Shown in pieces: positions 12,937-22,415 of a stretch of 48,908 bases of DNA; within the stretch, counting starts at the first letter, position 1; the number at the start of each line of letters is the position of its first letter. Under the pieces are notes generated by a model, which did not search any database, was not told the DNA's origin, and worked only from the letters and a program-made list of their open reading frames with translations. Location: positions 1 through 48,908 of the forward strand of contig JASKOT010000058.1 in assembly GCA_032158125.1 (NCBI GenBank). The letters are read 5' to 3'. Source of the stretch: Papiliotrema nemorosa (taxonomy: Eukaryota > Basidiomycota > Tremellomycetes > Tremellales > Rhynchogastremaceae). A program made the position numbers and the translations under genes.

Positions 12937-13846
12937 CTAGACCCAAGACTGCTTGCCCTTGTCCAGGCCCATCTTGTCTGCCACCTGGTGGTAGTCTACA
13001 TCCTCGTGATAGGCTGAATAGGGATCATTGCTATAGACGCCTGATTTGCCTCGGGTATATGAGTCTCCATCATGATTGGGAGAACCCAGGGCGACGCCCC
13101 ATTCGCCTTGGCGATCGGAGATTTGAGGATCCACGCGGAACGGCCCGTCGCCCCATTTCGGCCCACCGACGTCCCCGGCGGCACGCTCTTGGGCTTTGAG
13201 CGCAAGAGGGGAGGGTTTCTTGGGTTGGTAGCGGGTGTTGATGTCGCCGTGGGCGGCGTTGGCTGCGTTTTCAGCCGCCGCGACGCGAGCTGCCGATTTG
13301 GAGGGTTTGGTTTTGGGCTTTTCAGGTTCGATGTCGGGGTAGGGTTGTTCGATGGGTGGTTGGGGATGGTAGTTTTGGTGCTCATAGGTGGGTTGCTCTT
13401 CGTACGGGTGGGCGTGTTTCGGCAGAGCGGGGACGGGAGGGACGAATGATTTCTCGTTGACGGGCTTGAGGTTTGAGGGTTGGGCAGAGAGAGAGGGTCG
13501 ACTGGTGGCTGTGTTTGCGCGGCTTCTTTTGCGGCGTTGGTGTCTCTCCCATCGGAGCTGGGGTCAGTGAAAGGTGGAGAGCAGGACGCACCCTTTTTTC
13601 TCTACGCCTGCGTTTGGCGATCCACCAGTAGAGGAGGAACCCGCCAATGGCCAACGCCATGCCTCCGACTAGCGCTGGAATCGCGACCGCGACGGGGAAG
13701 GATTTGGATTTGGTAGGAGTAGCTGTGGGGGATTGAGACGCAGTGAGCGAGAGGGTGACGATTTGTTGTCGCTTGTCGAGGGTGGCCGTGGGCACGAGGG
13801 TGATCTCGGGTAGAGTGGCTAAGGTGTGGGTTTGAGGAGGGGTCAT
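12937..13846 (-). CDS. Single-pass transmembrane protein of unknown function
   Basis: Two exons, 13592-13846 and 12937-13557, 291 aa; intron 13558-13591 is in phase 0 and the joined frame is open to the stop. A Thr/Ser/Pro-rich N-terminus of about 50 residues (likely O-glycosylated outside) leads to one hydrophobic span, about residues 51-73 ([22 protein letters not shown]), directly followed by a strongly basic stop-transfer (AKRRRREKR). The rest is a Pro/Gln/Lys-rich cytosolic tail ending in conserved-looking short blocks ([52 protein letters not shown]). No cleavable signal peptide. The architecture recalls fungal plasma-membrane sensors or mucin-like anchors, but I recognise no family. 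Confidence 0.85.
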
Positions 13847-14301
13847 GGTGAGATTGTGAGGGTGAGAAGGTGGTGTGTGATAGACTGTCCGCGCTGTTGC
13901 GAGTATATGGCAGCGTGAAAGGATGGTCAGAGTGCGGGTCGTGAAAGGATGAATTCACGTGGGATAGGGTGGGAGGTCTGAGAGACGTGCGGGGGGGTTT
14001 GATTGCGCGAGTGATCTCGTCTGTTTGATGGGCTTCACGGAAACAGGGGTTTGATCCGGTAGGAAGAGTGGCTAGGGTGGGAGGGGATCAATGGAGAGTA
14101 GCAGAGCGAGAAGCAAGACGCAAGATGCAAGAAAGAGGAGAGCGGTGAGAATGGCACAAACAAACATTCCCAGTGGCGCGACTTTTTCCCCCTTTGCGCG
14201 TAACATTGTTTTTGGCATAGGATCACTGTGCTCTATGGTATGCATGGGGTGATATAGTTCAAAACTACCGGAAATGACCTGAAAACGTGCGTCTGCGACC
14301 T
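13847..14301. other. Intergenic region, no gene seen
   Basis: About 455 bp between the membrane-protein start and the GDP-mannose pyrophosphorylase stop. It should hold the 5' region of the former and the 3' region of the latter. Only short overlapping antisense frames are present. I see no tRNA or repeat. Confidence 0.5.
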
Positions 14302-15845
14302 CTACATGACAATTCGAGGCTCGGTAATGCTGCTCGAAATCTACAATCAGTACGGAAGCACGGGCAACTTACACTCTTGTGAGGCAAGACTGAAGCACCG
14401 TTGACGTAGAGTTCGTCTTTGATGGTCACGTCGTCACCGAGGACCGTGATGTTTTCCACTCGGGTCTGGGGTTAGCGAAAGCGCAGACTGAACTCACCCA
14501 TCGGCCAACGTTGCTGTTCCAGCCGACGATAGAGTTGGCGACCCAGGCGTGCTCTCGGACGACGGCGTTGGAGAGGATGACGGCTCGTTGGAGTCGGACA
14601 CCGGCTTGAATTTTGACTCCAGGACCAATGACCACGTTGGGGCCGATGACGGCAGTCTCGTGGACTTCGGCGGTCTGCATTAGGGAGGGCTTGCGGGATA
14701 ACTTACAGGATCGACAAGGACGTTGCCGCCGTAAACCCATTTGTGTTTGGACGGGTCGGTCAAGAGGGGCGAGTGGGTCGCCGTGAGGTGGGACAGGTAC
14801 AGGCAGGTCCCTGGGGTTAGGGTGGTCGTGGAGGTGCTTACCCGTCAAGTAGTCTTTGGGTTGACCGACGTCCATCCAGAATCCAGCCAGGTCGAAAGAG
14901 TGGAGTTGGTGGTCGGCAGCGATCGCGGGGAAGACTTCTTTCTCAATGGATGTGGGTTTGGGCTGGTATCAGCGCCACAAGTTGAAGAAGGCCCACCTCT
15001 ATTCGGTTCAGAACGGAAGGGTTGAACATGTAGATACCGGCATTGATCCTGTTGCCGACGAATTCGACGGGCTTTTCGACGAATCGGTCGATCACGGTAG
15101 AGTTGGGCTTGGTGACAACCACACCGTAGGCTGAGGGTTCGGCGACTTTGGTTACCTGGGGTTAGCGGTAAGGAGTCGGGGCTCACCATGATGGAGCCTT
15201 CGGCACCGTGGGCAATGTGGAAGTCCCGGAAGGCTTCGAACGGGTAGGAGCAGGTGACGTCGGAGTTGAGGACGAAGAAGGGAGAGTCGTCTTTGCCGAG
15301 GATTTCCTTGGCCAACGCGAGAGGTCCGGCTGGGGTTAGGAGGGGTCAAGGGGGGTTAGGGGTGGAGGGGAACACACCTGTTCCGAGGGGTTCAGTTTCG
15401 ACGCTAAAGTGGATGTTGATGCCAAATTCTTCTTCGGTTTTTTTGAGGACAGAGACCATGACTTCGGGTCGGTAGTTGACGGCAAGGACGACGTCTTTGA
15501 CTCCGGCTTTGACGAGAGCTTCGATTTGGTGAAGGCTGCAGTCAGGGGCGATCTGCGAGCGCAGCGAGCGGGGAGCAGTCTGCGAGCAAATGGAGGGGTG
15601 GAACTTACATCATTGCCTGTGGTCAGTGGGATTGCAGAGGGGGGGGCATACCTTGTTGCAGAACTCGACCAGGGGTTTGGGCCATGATAGCTGGGGTCAG
15701 CATGGCGTGCGAAAAAAAAAAAACCAGAGCAGGGGGTGGGTGCTCACAGTGAGGGGTCGAAGACGAGTTCCGAAACCGCCGACAAGGATTAAGGCGTGGT
15801 AAGGTCAGTATGGGCTCGGGAGGTGCTGGGAGAACTCATCTTCAT
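14302..15845 (-). CDS. Mannose-1-phosphate guanylyltransferase (GDP-mannose pyrophosphorylase)
   Basis: Makes GDP-mannose from mannose-1-phosphate and GTP for N-glycans, O-mannosylation, GPI anchors and capsule-type mannans; cytosolic. Twelve exons: 15840-15845, 15748-15795, 15652-15690, 15609-15616, 15378-15535, 15187-15329, 14997-15155, 14842-14962, 14707-14810, 14498-14674, 14373-14465 and 14302-14340. They give 364 aa, the family length. The start reads [18 protein letters not shown], then [75 protein letters not shown] and hexapeptide repeats ([13 protein letters not shown]), ending ITEPRIVM. The first coding exon is only ATGAAG. The first intron (15796-15839) has AT...AC ends, and exon 4 is an 8-nt microexon. 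Yeast homologue PSA1/VIG9. Confidence 0.95.
15796..15839 (-). other. AT-AC intron of the GDP-mannose pyrophosphorylase gene
   Basis: On the minus strand the intron begins ATGAGT and ends CTTACCAC; it is 44 nt with CTGAC ending 8 nt before its end. Removal joins ATG AAG to GCC TTA ATC and restores MKALILVGG. No AG exists between that branch-like motif and the coding frame, and a TGA lies in frame just upstream, so no canonical acceptor can be used. The donor resembles the local GTGAGT consensus with the first base changed, and lacks the ATATCCTT and TTCCTTAAC motifs of the minor (U12) class. Confidence 0.75.
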
Positions 15846-16029
15846 GTTGCTGGTGTGTGATGGGATGGGATGTGTAGTGGGTTGATAGATAGATATCAGT
15901 GCTCAAAGTGTAAGTGAAGCTGAATTCTCAAACGTGTCGCGTTTGGCCTGCCCGATCCGGAAACGCGCTATTCGGGTGAGCGTCCCTGAAACGGGAGTCT
16001 GGATCAGCGTGGCCCTCGCGTGGAAGGGC

Positions 16030-16185
16030 TTGCCACTGAGTGGCGAGTAGGCGGCAGGTTGACTTACGTAAATCAATCAAGCGTGGACTCAAATTTGCCC
16101 CGTGAAGTGGTATTTGCCACCGGATGGCAAATGTTTACGTAATATATCCTCACTGTACCCGGGTGGCGAACGTCCCAGTGGCAAG
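16030..16185. promoter_or_regulatory. Shared promoter with GGTGGCAAA-like and TTACGTAA sites
   Basis: Between the divergent GDP-mannose pyrophosphorylase (start 15845) and RLP24 (start 16287). Two perfect TTACGTAA palindromes (16064-16071, 16135-16142) flank TTTGCCACC (16113-16121), which faces GATGGCAAA (about 16123-16131). Further related half-sites: TTGCCAC (16030-16036), GTGGCGA (16040-16046), GGTGGCGAA (16162-16170), GTGGCAAG (16178-16185). GGTGGCAAA is the known Rpn4/PACE element of yeast; TTACGTAA is a bZIP-type site. That proteins bind here is inference. Confidence 0.5.
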
Positions 16186-16286
16186 ACACCCCATCCCGGC
16201 GCTCACCGCATGAAAATTCCAACCCATCTCCTCGACCTTTCTCAACCTTACCTACCTCCTCCCTCATCCCCCCTGCCCCAACCACC

Positions 16287-16929
16287 ATGCGAATCGAGAA
16301 ATGCTACTTCTGCTCGGTCAACGTCTATCCGGGCCACGGCACGATGTTTGTCCGCAACGACGCCAAATGTTTCCGATTCTGCTCGTCGAAATGCCACAAA
16401 AACTTCAAAATGAAGCGCAATCCTCGTAAAGTCCGCTGGACCAAAGCATTCCGACGAGCCAATGGCAAAGAAATGGTCATTGTAAGTCTCCCATGTACCC
16501 TCTCTGATCACAGGACTCTGTGTACGAATTCGAAAAGCGTCGAAACGTCCCTGTCCGATACGACCGAGAACTCGTGGCCACGACGCTCAAAGCCATGGAC
16601 CGAGTTGCAGAAATCAGGGCAAAGAGAGAAAAAGCATTCTGGAAAAACAGGTGCGCCGCTCCCGTGGTATCACTGACCCCAGAATGTCCGGGAACAAGGC
16701 CAAAACGCTCCGCGCGGCCGCAACCGACGTCGAAACCCACATCCAACTGGTCCAACCTCGGACCAATACCACCAAAACCACGGCTACCCTCGAAGAGACG
16801 GAAAAACTCCGAGAAAAGATCAAGATCCGTGCAACAGCCCGCAAAGCTATGGCGATGCAGCAACTCGGCGAAAAACCAAAGAGTCGACTCATCCCCTCCT
16901 CGGGGCGAATGGGAATGGATGTCGAGTAG
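16287..16929 (+). CDS. RLP24: Ribosome biogenesis protein RLP24
   Basis: Placeholder for ribosomal protein eL24 on pre-60S particles; released in the cytoplasm by the AAA ATPase Drg1. Three exons, 16287-16481, 16514-16650 and 16683-16929, 192 aa (yeast 199). The N-terminal eL24-type zinc ribbon is complete: CYFC at positions 6-9, CSSKC near 36, within [18 protein letters not shown] and [14 protein letters not shown]. The Rlp24-specific [15 protein letters not shown] and the basic C-terminal extension ([15 protein letters not shown]) separate it from eL24 itself. Introns are 32 nt each. The stop is 43 bp from the convergent DUF4112 gene. Confidence 0.95.
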
Positions 16930-16972
16930 AAACCTCTTGTTGTATCATGACCTTGACGATTATGTATTGTAC

Positions 16973-17755
16973 CTACCACCCAGAACCAGGGGCAAAAACA
17001 ACCCTTACATCCTCTGGCGAGAGCCCATCCTCTGCAGTCAATCCCGATTGACCCTGACCCAGCGACGCCAAGTACTCCTGCGCCCGAATCGTCAAATACG
17101 CCTCCAACCTATCGTCAACCCAACCTCGACGCAACCTACAAATGAGCATTCCTCGAATTCGCCTTCCACGCAGCCAGCCCCACATCCCCAACAAGCGGCA
17201 CCAACCTAACGTCAGCCGCACCGCCGACCGCACTCACCCAAGCGCCACGGACACCGCATTATTCGCGAGCATCTTTGCCAGCAGCTCTTTCGGAATATCA
17301 ACCCTCTTGGACGGCTTGACCACGAGAAAGTAATTCAGTCCCGCATTCACCACGTCTGAAGTCAGCTCCACCTCACCCATGCTCACCTCCCAGCCCCGGC
17401 ACGATCCCTACCATCAGCCCCGCTTCACCCCCCACTCACCGATCCAAAAAGTCCACCCGACTCTGAACCCACACAGATTCATCCCCTTGTCTAAATAATG
17501 CGCCCTCTTCCTCACTTTCTTCAGAACCGCCGCGTCCCGCTTCGACAGCCCATCCGGGACCTTTCGCTGCCATCAGCTGCGAATCATCGAAACCCACCTT
17601 GACCTTCTTTTTCTTCCCCGTCCTCTGATCCACCACCTCTTCATAATGCGGATCAGTCGGCGCATACTGCTCCGCCCGACCCTTGAGAACTTTCTAAAGT
17701 CAGCGCCTTCCTCGTTAGCACCCACCATCACAGCCTTCTGAGCCAGCGCAGACAT
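16973..17755 (-). CDS. DUF4112-domain protein
   Basis: Seven exons, 17726-17755, 17598-17693, 17440-17566, 17387-17407, 17238-17355, 17140-17205 and 16973-17108, 197 aa. The correct frame emerges only when intron 17567-17597 is removed. The central domain then reads [80 protein letters not shown] and [20 protein letters not shown]. This is the DUF4112 pattern of two Gly-rich hydrophobic hairpins (IVPGLGD and LVPLVGD), suggesting a membrane protein with two hairpins. Function unknown. An exon of only 21 nt (17387-17407) encodes half of the first hairpin. Same strand as THG1, whose stop is 48 bp upstream. Confidence 0.88.
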
Positions 17756-17803
17756 CGCGTGAATGTACAACGTCAAACTCTACGTCATTTTTGCCACCGA
17801 GAT

Positions 17804-18683
17804 CTACTTCAACAACCATGGACGCTCATCCCAAAACCCGTCCCTAATCACATCCTCGTGCATAACCACCACCCCATGCTTCCCCCCCTCCCGCACACAA
17901 GTACTGCCCTTTCTAAACATCACCGGAACATTATTGTAATTGATGCCAAAACGCTTAAACAACAGCTCATTCTTATCCTTCGCGTCCGTCCCCTTTCGTC
18001 AGCGCCGCCACTTGATGCCCTACCGAGAGAACCCTATTACTCTCCATCGTGCTCAGCCCACTCTTGACCAACGCCCAAAAGCAGGTATTCTGCAGATTAT
18101 TGATATGCGCTGCCATCAGCGACGCCTTGTCCCAACGCACTATCCGCCTGTCTCCAACCGAAATAATCCCGCACCTCCTGCACCCCCGGATAACTCACCA
18201 CCCGGCTGTCAAAGCTCGGCGGGTACTGCAGAGGGCGATCTGGAAAATACCTCGCCCAGTAAAACACATACGACGAGGTGAAAATGGACACCACGGTCGA
18301 GTTGATTTTACTGCCTCAGCATGACCCCAACTTGCCATACCTTTTACGACGGTTGAACAACTGCGCCGATCGCCGAATGAGAAAACTACATCAGCTCCTT
18401 CACCCCCTCACCCACCTATACTCGTCGCTTTCACCAAAGGCCATCACCACGTCGCTGCAACTCTCCATGACGCTGATAGCTGCCCGGTTCATGAGTTCCA
18501 AAGCGGGCACATCGTTGGGTTTCTCAAACCCATGAGAGTCGGAAAATCTTCATCAACCCCATGCATTTCCGGTACGTACTTGTGAAACCCTCGGCCATCT
18601 ACGCGAACGACGGTGTACGTGTTTGGCAGCAGCGAATCTGGCAACTCGTAATTCTTGACGTACTCAAAGCGTGATTTGGCCAT
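17804..18683 (-). CDS. THG1: tRNA(His) guanylyltransferase
   Basis: Adds the G-1 nucleotide to the 5' end of tRNA-His by 3'-5' polymerase chemistry; essential identity element for histidyl-tRNA synthetase. Six exons, 18580-18683, 18416-18547, 18341-18385, 18141-18310, 18024-18109 and 17804-17992, 241 aa (yeast 237). Catalytic features: [20 protein letters not shown] (metal-binding Asp, formed across intron 18548-18579), [24 protein letters not shown] (second acidic cluster), [34 protein letters not shown]-like [11 protein letters not shown] and [20 protein letters not shown], then [20 protein letters not shown]. Introns are 30-32 nt, among the shortest here. It starts 128 bp from the divergent IDO gene. 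Confidence 0.96.
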
Positions 18684-18811
18684 GGTCGAGTTGAAACTCT
18701 TTAGTGGTTACAAATCTCAATCTTGCAGTGGCGAGACCTCTGTTTTCTCTTTTTTTCTGAAGAATACGCCCCAACCTTCCAACCTTTCAACCTCTCCATC
18801 TCTCCATCAAC

Positions 18812-20269
18812 ATGACATCCATCCCATCGACCCATTTCCTCTCCCTCCCGCCCACCTACGCCAACCATGCCTCCTCGTCCACCTCATCCCACGCCTCACG
18901 CCTTGCCCCCAACACCGCCTCTCTCGCCGCTGCAGATTTCGATGTCGATGTGCGAACCGGTTTCCTACCCGGCACTCGCAATGTCCAGCATCTCCCTCCC
19001 CAATATTCCATCTGGGAAGACGCATTGACCGCTGCCAAAACGTCCAATCTACGCATCGGCGGCTCTCCTTGCAGTCCTCAATGGCGGCGAGGTGTGGAAA
19101 TGGTACGTCCCCCTCCAAAATGTCACTCACTCCAGATGCCCATCCTCCCTCCACCCACCACCCTCCCTCTCCTCCGCAGAGCCCACCTCGTTCTCTCCTT
19201 TCTAACCCACTTTTACGTCCACACGACACCTACCCGCCCCCCCACCATCCCTCCACCCCTGTCAATCCCCCTGGTGACCATCTCCCAACTCCTTGGCCTC
19301 CCTCCCGTCCTCACCTACTCTGACACGGTCCTCTACAATTTCCTCCCCAACGACCCTGCACGGCCCGTGTCCATCTACAACATCCCCACCACTGCCCTTG
19401 AAACGTTCACCAACACCCGATCCGAGGAGCAATTCTACGTCATCTCCGCCCAATGCGAAATCGCCGGTGCCGAAGCCCTCCGCCTCATGCGACAGTCGCT
19501 CGACGAAATGTTCCTTGCCGACGAGGTGGCGATACAACGTCTCACGCTCTACCTCCGCAAGCTCGCCGCTCAGATTGATCTCATTGGCGACATTACCCTC
19601 TCCATGATGCACCATATTGACCCCGAGGAATTTTACCACCTCATCCGCCCCTGGTTCAGAGGGGGAGACGCCGATGGTCCCTCGAGCCTCGGGTGGGTCT
19701 TCTCCGGCATCGACGCCGCCTCATCCGCTGAGAGCGGCTTCATCAACGGCGCATCGTTGTTCTCTGGTCCAAGTGCTGGTCAGAGCAGCCTCATCCACGC
19801 CATCGACATTTTCCTCACGGTCGATCATGCTGATCATGCCATTGTACTCGACGGGGAACCCGTCGGGAGCTCAAAACCCAACGAAGCGACATTCCTCGAG
19901 CGCATGCTCCAGTACATGCCCGCTCAACATCGAGCCTTTCTCCAGCACCTCGCCCGCCACCCGCACCCACTGCGACATCTCGTCGTCGCTCGACAGCATG
20001 ACAAGCTCACTACGGCCTACGACCATGCTCTAGAGGCCCTCAAACGGTTCCGGGAGAAGCACATGCGAATCGTCAGCATGTTCATCGTCCAACAAGCGCG
20101 TCGCACGCCCTCGCCACGAATCCAAGCCATGGGCTCAGTCAGCGCTCCAGTCGGGGAGCTTCGCGGGACGGGAGGTAGCCCCCTGTTCAAATTCCTCAAG
20201 CGCTGCAGGGACAACACCACAAAAGCGATGATTGGCGGGTCCTCGGTGCCGGATTATCAATTAGAGTAG
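18812..20269 (+). CDS. BNA2: Indoleamine 2,3-dioxygenase (tryptophan 2,3-dioxygenase activity, kynurenine pathway)
   Basis: Heme dioxygenase opening the indole ring of tryptophan to N-formylkynurenine, first step of NAD synthesis de novo. Two exons, 18812-19102 and 19136-20269, 474 aa. The 33-nt insert 19103-19135 keeps the frame but starts GTACGT and ends CTCCAG, so I treat it as an intron; retained it would add 11 residues. IDO marks: RRAHLVLSFLTHFYVH, PLVTISQLLGLPPVLTYSDT, EEQFYVISAQCEIAG, LMRQSLDEM, MLQYMPAQHRAFLQHL, then FREKHMRIVSMFIVQQARR with the proximal heme His (about residue 405) and GTGGSPLFKFLKRCRDNTTK. Complete, with typical fungal length. Adjacent to the repeat island on its 3' side. 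Confidence 0.95.
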   Translation: MTSIPSTHFLSLPPTYANHASSSTSSHASRLAPNTASLAAADFDVDVRTGFLPGTRNVQHLPPQYSIWEDALTAAKTSNLRIGGSPCSPQWRRGVEMVRPPPKCHSLQMPILPPPTTLPLLRRAHLVLSFLTHFYVHTTPTRPPTIPPPLSIPLVTISQLLGLPPVLTYSDTVLYNFLPNDPARPVSIYNIPTTALETFTNTRSEEQFYVISAQCEIAGAEALRLMRQSLDEMFLADEVAIQRLTLYLRKLAAQIDLIGDITLSMMHHIDPEEFYHLIRPWFRGGDADGPSSLGWVFSGIDAASSAESGFINGASLFSGPSAGQSSLIHAIDIFLTVDHADHAIVLDGEPVGSSKPNEATFLERMLQYMPAQHRAFLQHLARHPHPLRHLVVARQHDKLTTAYDHALEALKRFREKHMRIVSMFIVQQARRTPSPRIQAMGSVSAPVGELRGTGGSPLFKFLKRCRDNTTKAMIGGSSVPDYQLE

Positions 20270-20479
20270 ACTAGAGCATAGATGAACTGCCGACTCGAAG
20301 GCTTACACTATCACAGGGACAGGGTTCTGTCATCCACATTCCAGGAGACATGGCGTGATCCCAATTCCTGCAGCTTGTCCCCACGCAGATTCAGTCTCGC
20401 TAGCCCCGTACTCGTACCCACGGAGACCTCGGACATCTCTGCCCGGTCGGGCACGTACACAACAATTCCATCTACACCT

Positions 20480-22330
20480 TTAGATAGTCATAGCACTAGA
20501 TCCACTGTGCAACCCATCAACAAAGCCATAGCATACACGGAGCAGCATCCTGAGACCTCTCTCAGGACCCTTTCAGCAAACGTCCCACGCTCAACTACTG
20601 CAGACCGCCTAAAGGGGTCCCTGAACCCAGGGGTGTCTGTGCCCATGGGCACCTCAGTTTTGCCCAGCAAGCTGTCCTGATCGACCGTATCAACACTTAT
20701 GCAGAGCAAGATACCTGTTTGAGGCCCTGCAATATATGAAAATTGGCAGGGATCATGTGTGGGGAAGATCTGGGCATCAATTGGGGGGCATCTTTCATTC
20801 AACGCCATTATGACAAGCTGTCTTTGCGGTTTATCAAGCTACAAGACTTTGCACGCATTGAAGTAGATACAGGGGAGAACCACACAGCTTTCTATAACCT
20901 TGTGAGTCTTTTAGATCACCTATTTATGAGCAAAATTGACAAAGTCAGCTCAAAGACATTGATTTCCAAACCGCTACCTCCCGTCAAACGTATATAATGT
21001 CAACACAACAGGTTTCACGCTCTTTACAGCTTGCAAATACCGTCAGGTACTCTCTTGCAACGCATCCTCCAAATCCCAAGTGTCATGAAGGCCAGCTCGA
21101 CGCAACTTACTTTTGCCACCAACAACCAAGCATATATGACCAAGGCCTTGACGACTTCACCTATTTTGCTGAAATTGTCTACTCAGATGGCTACTCAACG
21201 ATTATCATTAAGAATCCAATTATTGCCAAAGAAGTCCAAAGAAAGGCAGAGCGTTAGGTGGAATATTGTTTGTCAACGCTCATTCAATGTCCAAGGACCT
21301 CTTTGTTCATGACCCAAGAGATATAAGTACTAGGAGGAAGGCAATGGATTCCTTTCCTTTAGCTTCTTGTTATTGAGTCAATACAACACTATAACAGTGT
21401 TCCGCATCACTACCTATTATCTACTTGTAGTCTTGCCCTCTGTCATCTCCAGATTGCACTATTCTTGTTCTCTAGTCATTCTCGTCCAAACCCTTCCGCC
21501 TTGTTCACTCTTGGCAATCATCATTCAACCCTCAACAACTTAGGCGACTTACTTGATGTTGACTAAGTTTACATATCTTGTTGAGTACCTTCTCTTTCTA
21601 GACTAGATAAACTAGTCACGCGTTGGGCTGGTAACTAGTAGTGGAGCAACGTGACACCAAGCTCAACTTCCCAATGATGTGCATATAACCGTCGTGGCAG
21701 CCATCTCAACCATCAACACACTTGTCCCTTCTATGATCATTTTTCCAGGCAAGCATCTTCTTCAATCATGGCTGAATGTCAGAGATCCAGCTCCCCCTTG
21801 CGCTGCCATATCAACTCTGAGCGGCTACGCCAATGCCTTCACCCATGAACAATGACTCAACAGCGTATTTGACCCCTATACTCAGGACCAAGCTCATGCT
21901 TGACCGAAGGTGCCTCTTGATGGATGGAGCCAAGATACGTTGGCATGTCACCTTCCTGGAGGCATGTAAAGCAGCGGATATTGATGTGATCATATTCCCT
22001 GCCCACATATCCACAATGTTTCAGCCTCTCAACGTTGCCTTCTTCTACCAGCTCGAACATCATTGACACCCAAATAGATCGGCTGCAGATCGATTGAAAC
22101 GTTGAACAGTTGCCCAAAGGGATATTTTATTGCATGTTCCAGCGAGCGTGGGCCCCTAGAGCTAAATGTAGACAGATACAAGAGGCCAGGCAACTTTCAT
22201 GCCTTTTGCCGCTTGATGCGACTATGATGCAAGCCGCAGAGGGTACCCCAGAGCAAACTGTCAAAGCTGAGGGCCCTTGACTCCACAAAATGTGAGGGTG
22301 ATGCGTAGGATTGAGGAGCAAAATGTCACA
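20480..22330 (+). pseudogene. Decayed pogo/CENP-B-like DNA transposase, interrupted by a solo LTR
   Basis: Pieces occur in the order of a DDE_1 transposase. A psq-type helix-turn-helix lies at about 20510-20640 (ETSLRTLSANVPRSTTADRL). The CENP-B/Tc5 DNA-binding part is at about 20757-20925 (LGINWGASFIQRHYDKLSLR). A solo LTR with target duplication follows (21081-21656). The DDE domain is at about 21675-22066: VHITVVAAISTINTLVPSMI, IIFPGKHLLQSWL, FTHEQ then stop, then CLLMDGAKIRWHVTFLEACK and IDVIIFPAHISTMFQPLNVA. Frames change between pieces and a TGA follows FTHEQ where the family usually has Trp. Traces of the C-terminal part continue to about 22290. No terminal inverted repeats were identified. 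Not functional. Confidence 0.7.
21081..21656 (+). repeat. Solo LTR, family A, with CCAAG target duplication
   Basis: Begins TGTCATGAAGG and ends AACGTGACA (TG...CA), 576 bp, flanked on both sides by CCAAG (21076-21080 and 21657-21661). An inverted copy with its own different target duplication lies at 28926-29498. A TATA-like GATATAAG near 21321 followed by a conserved pyrimidine-rich stretch gives the orientation. Inserted into the pogo-like relic, so younger than it. Confidence 0.85.
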
Positions 22331-22415
22331 GTGGCATGCCACTTAACCATTGATCAAGACCGTTGATTTCAACTGCCCAGGTTGAATTTGAGCGGCATAT
22401 ATAGCCCTCATGACA
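22324..22415 (+). repeat. 5' terminal repeat of a Ty1/copia-like remnant
   Basis: 92 bp, starts TGTCAC and ends ATGACA. It matches 24115-24224 in the same orientation over CACTTAACCATTGATCAAGA and GCGGCATATATAGCCCTCAT. Very short for an LTR. No matching 5-bp target duplication was found outside the pair. Confidence 0.6.

Noticed and set aside
15748..15845. U12-type (minor spliceosome) AT-AC intron
   Set aside because: Donor ATGAGT and branch CTGAC do not match ATATCCTT and TTCCTTAAC, so a U2-type intron is favoured.
17436..17636. Frame reading [13 protein letters not shown] to [10 protein letters not shown]
   Set aside because: It arises by retaining intron 17567-17597. Splicing it instead gives the DUF4112 domain and a continuous frame, while this version runs into a TGA.
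16973..20269. Functional cluster linking THG1, IDO and neighbours
   Set aside because: The genes act in unrelated pathways; adjacency looks incidental.
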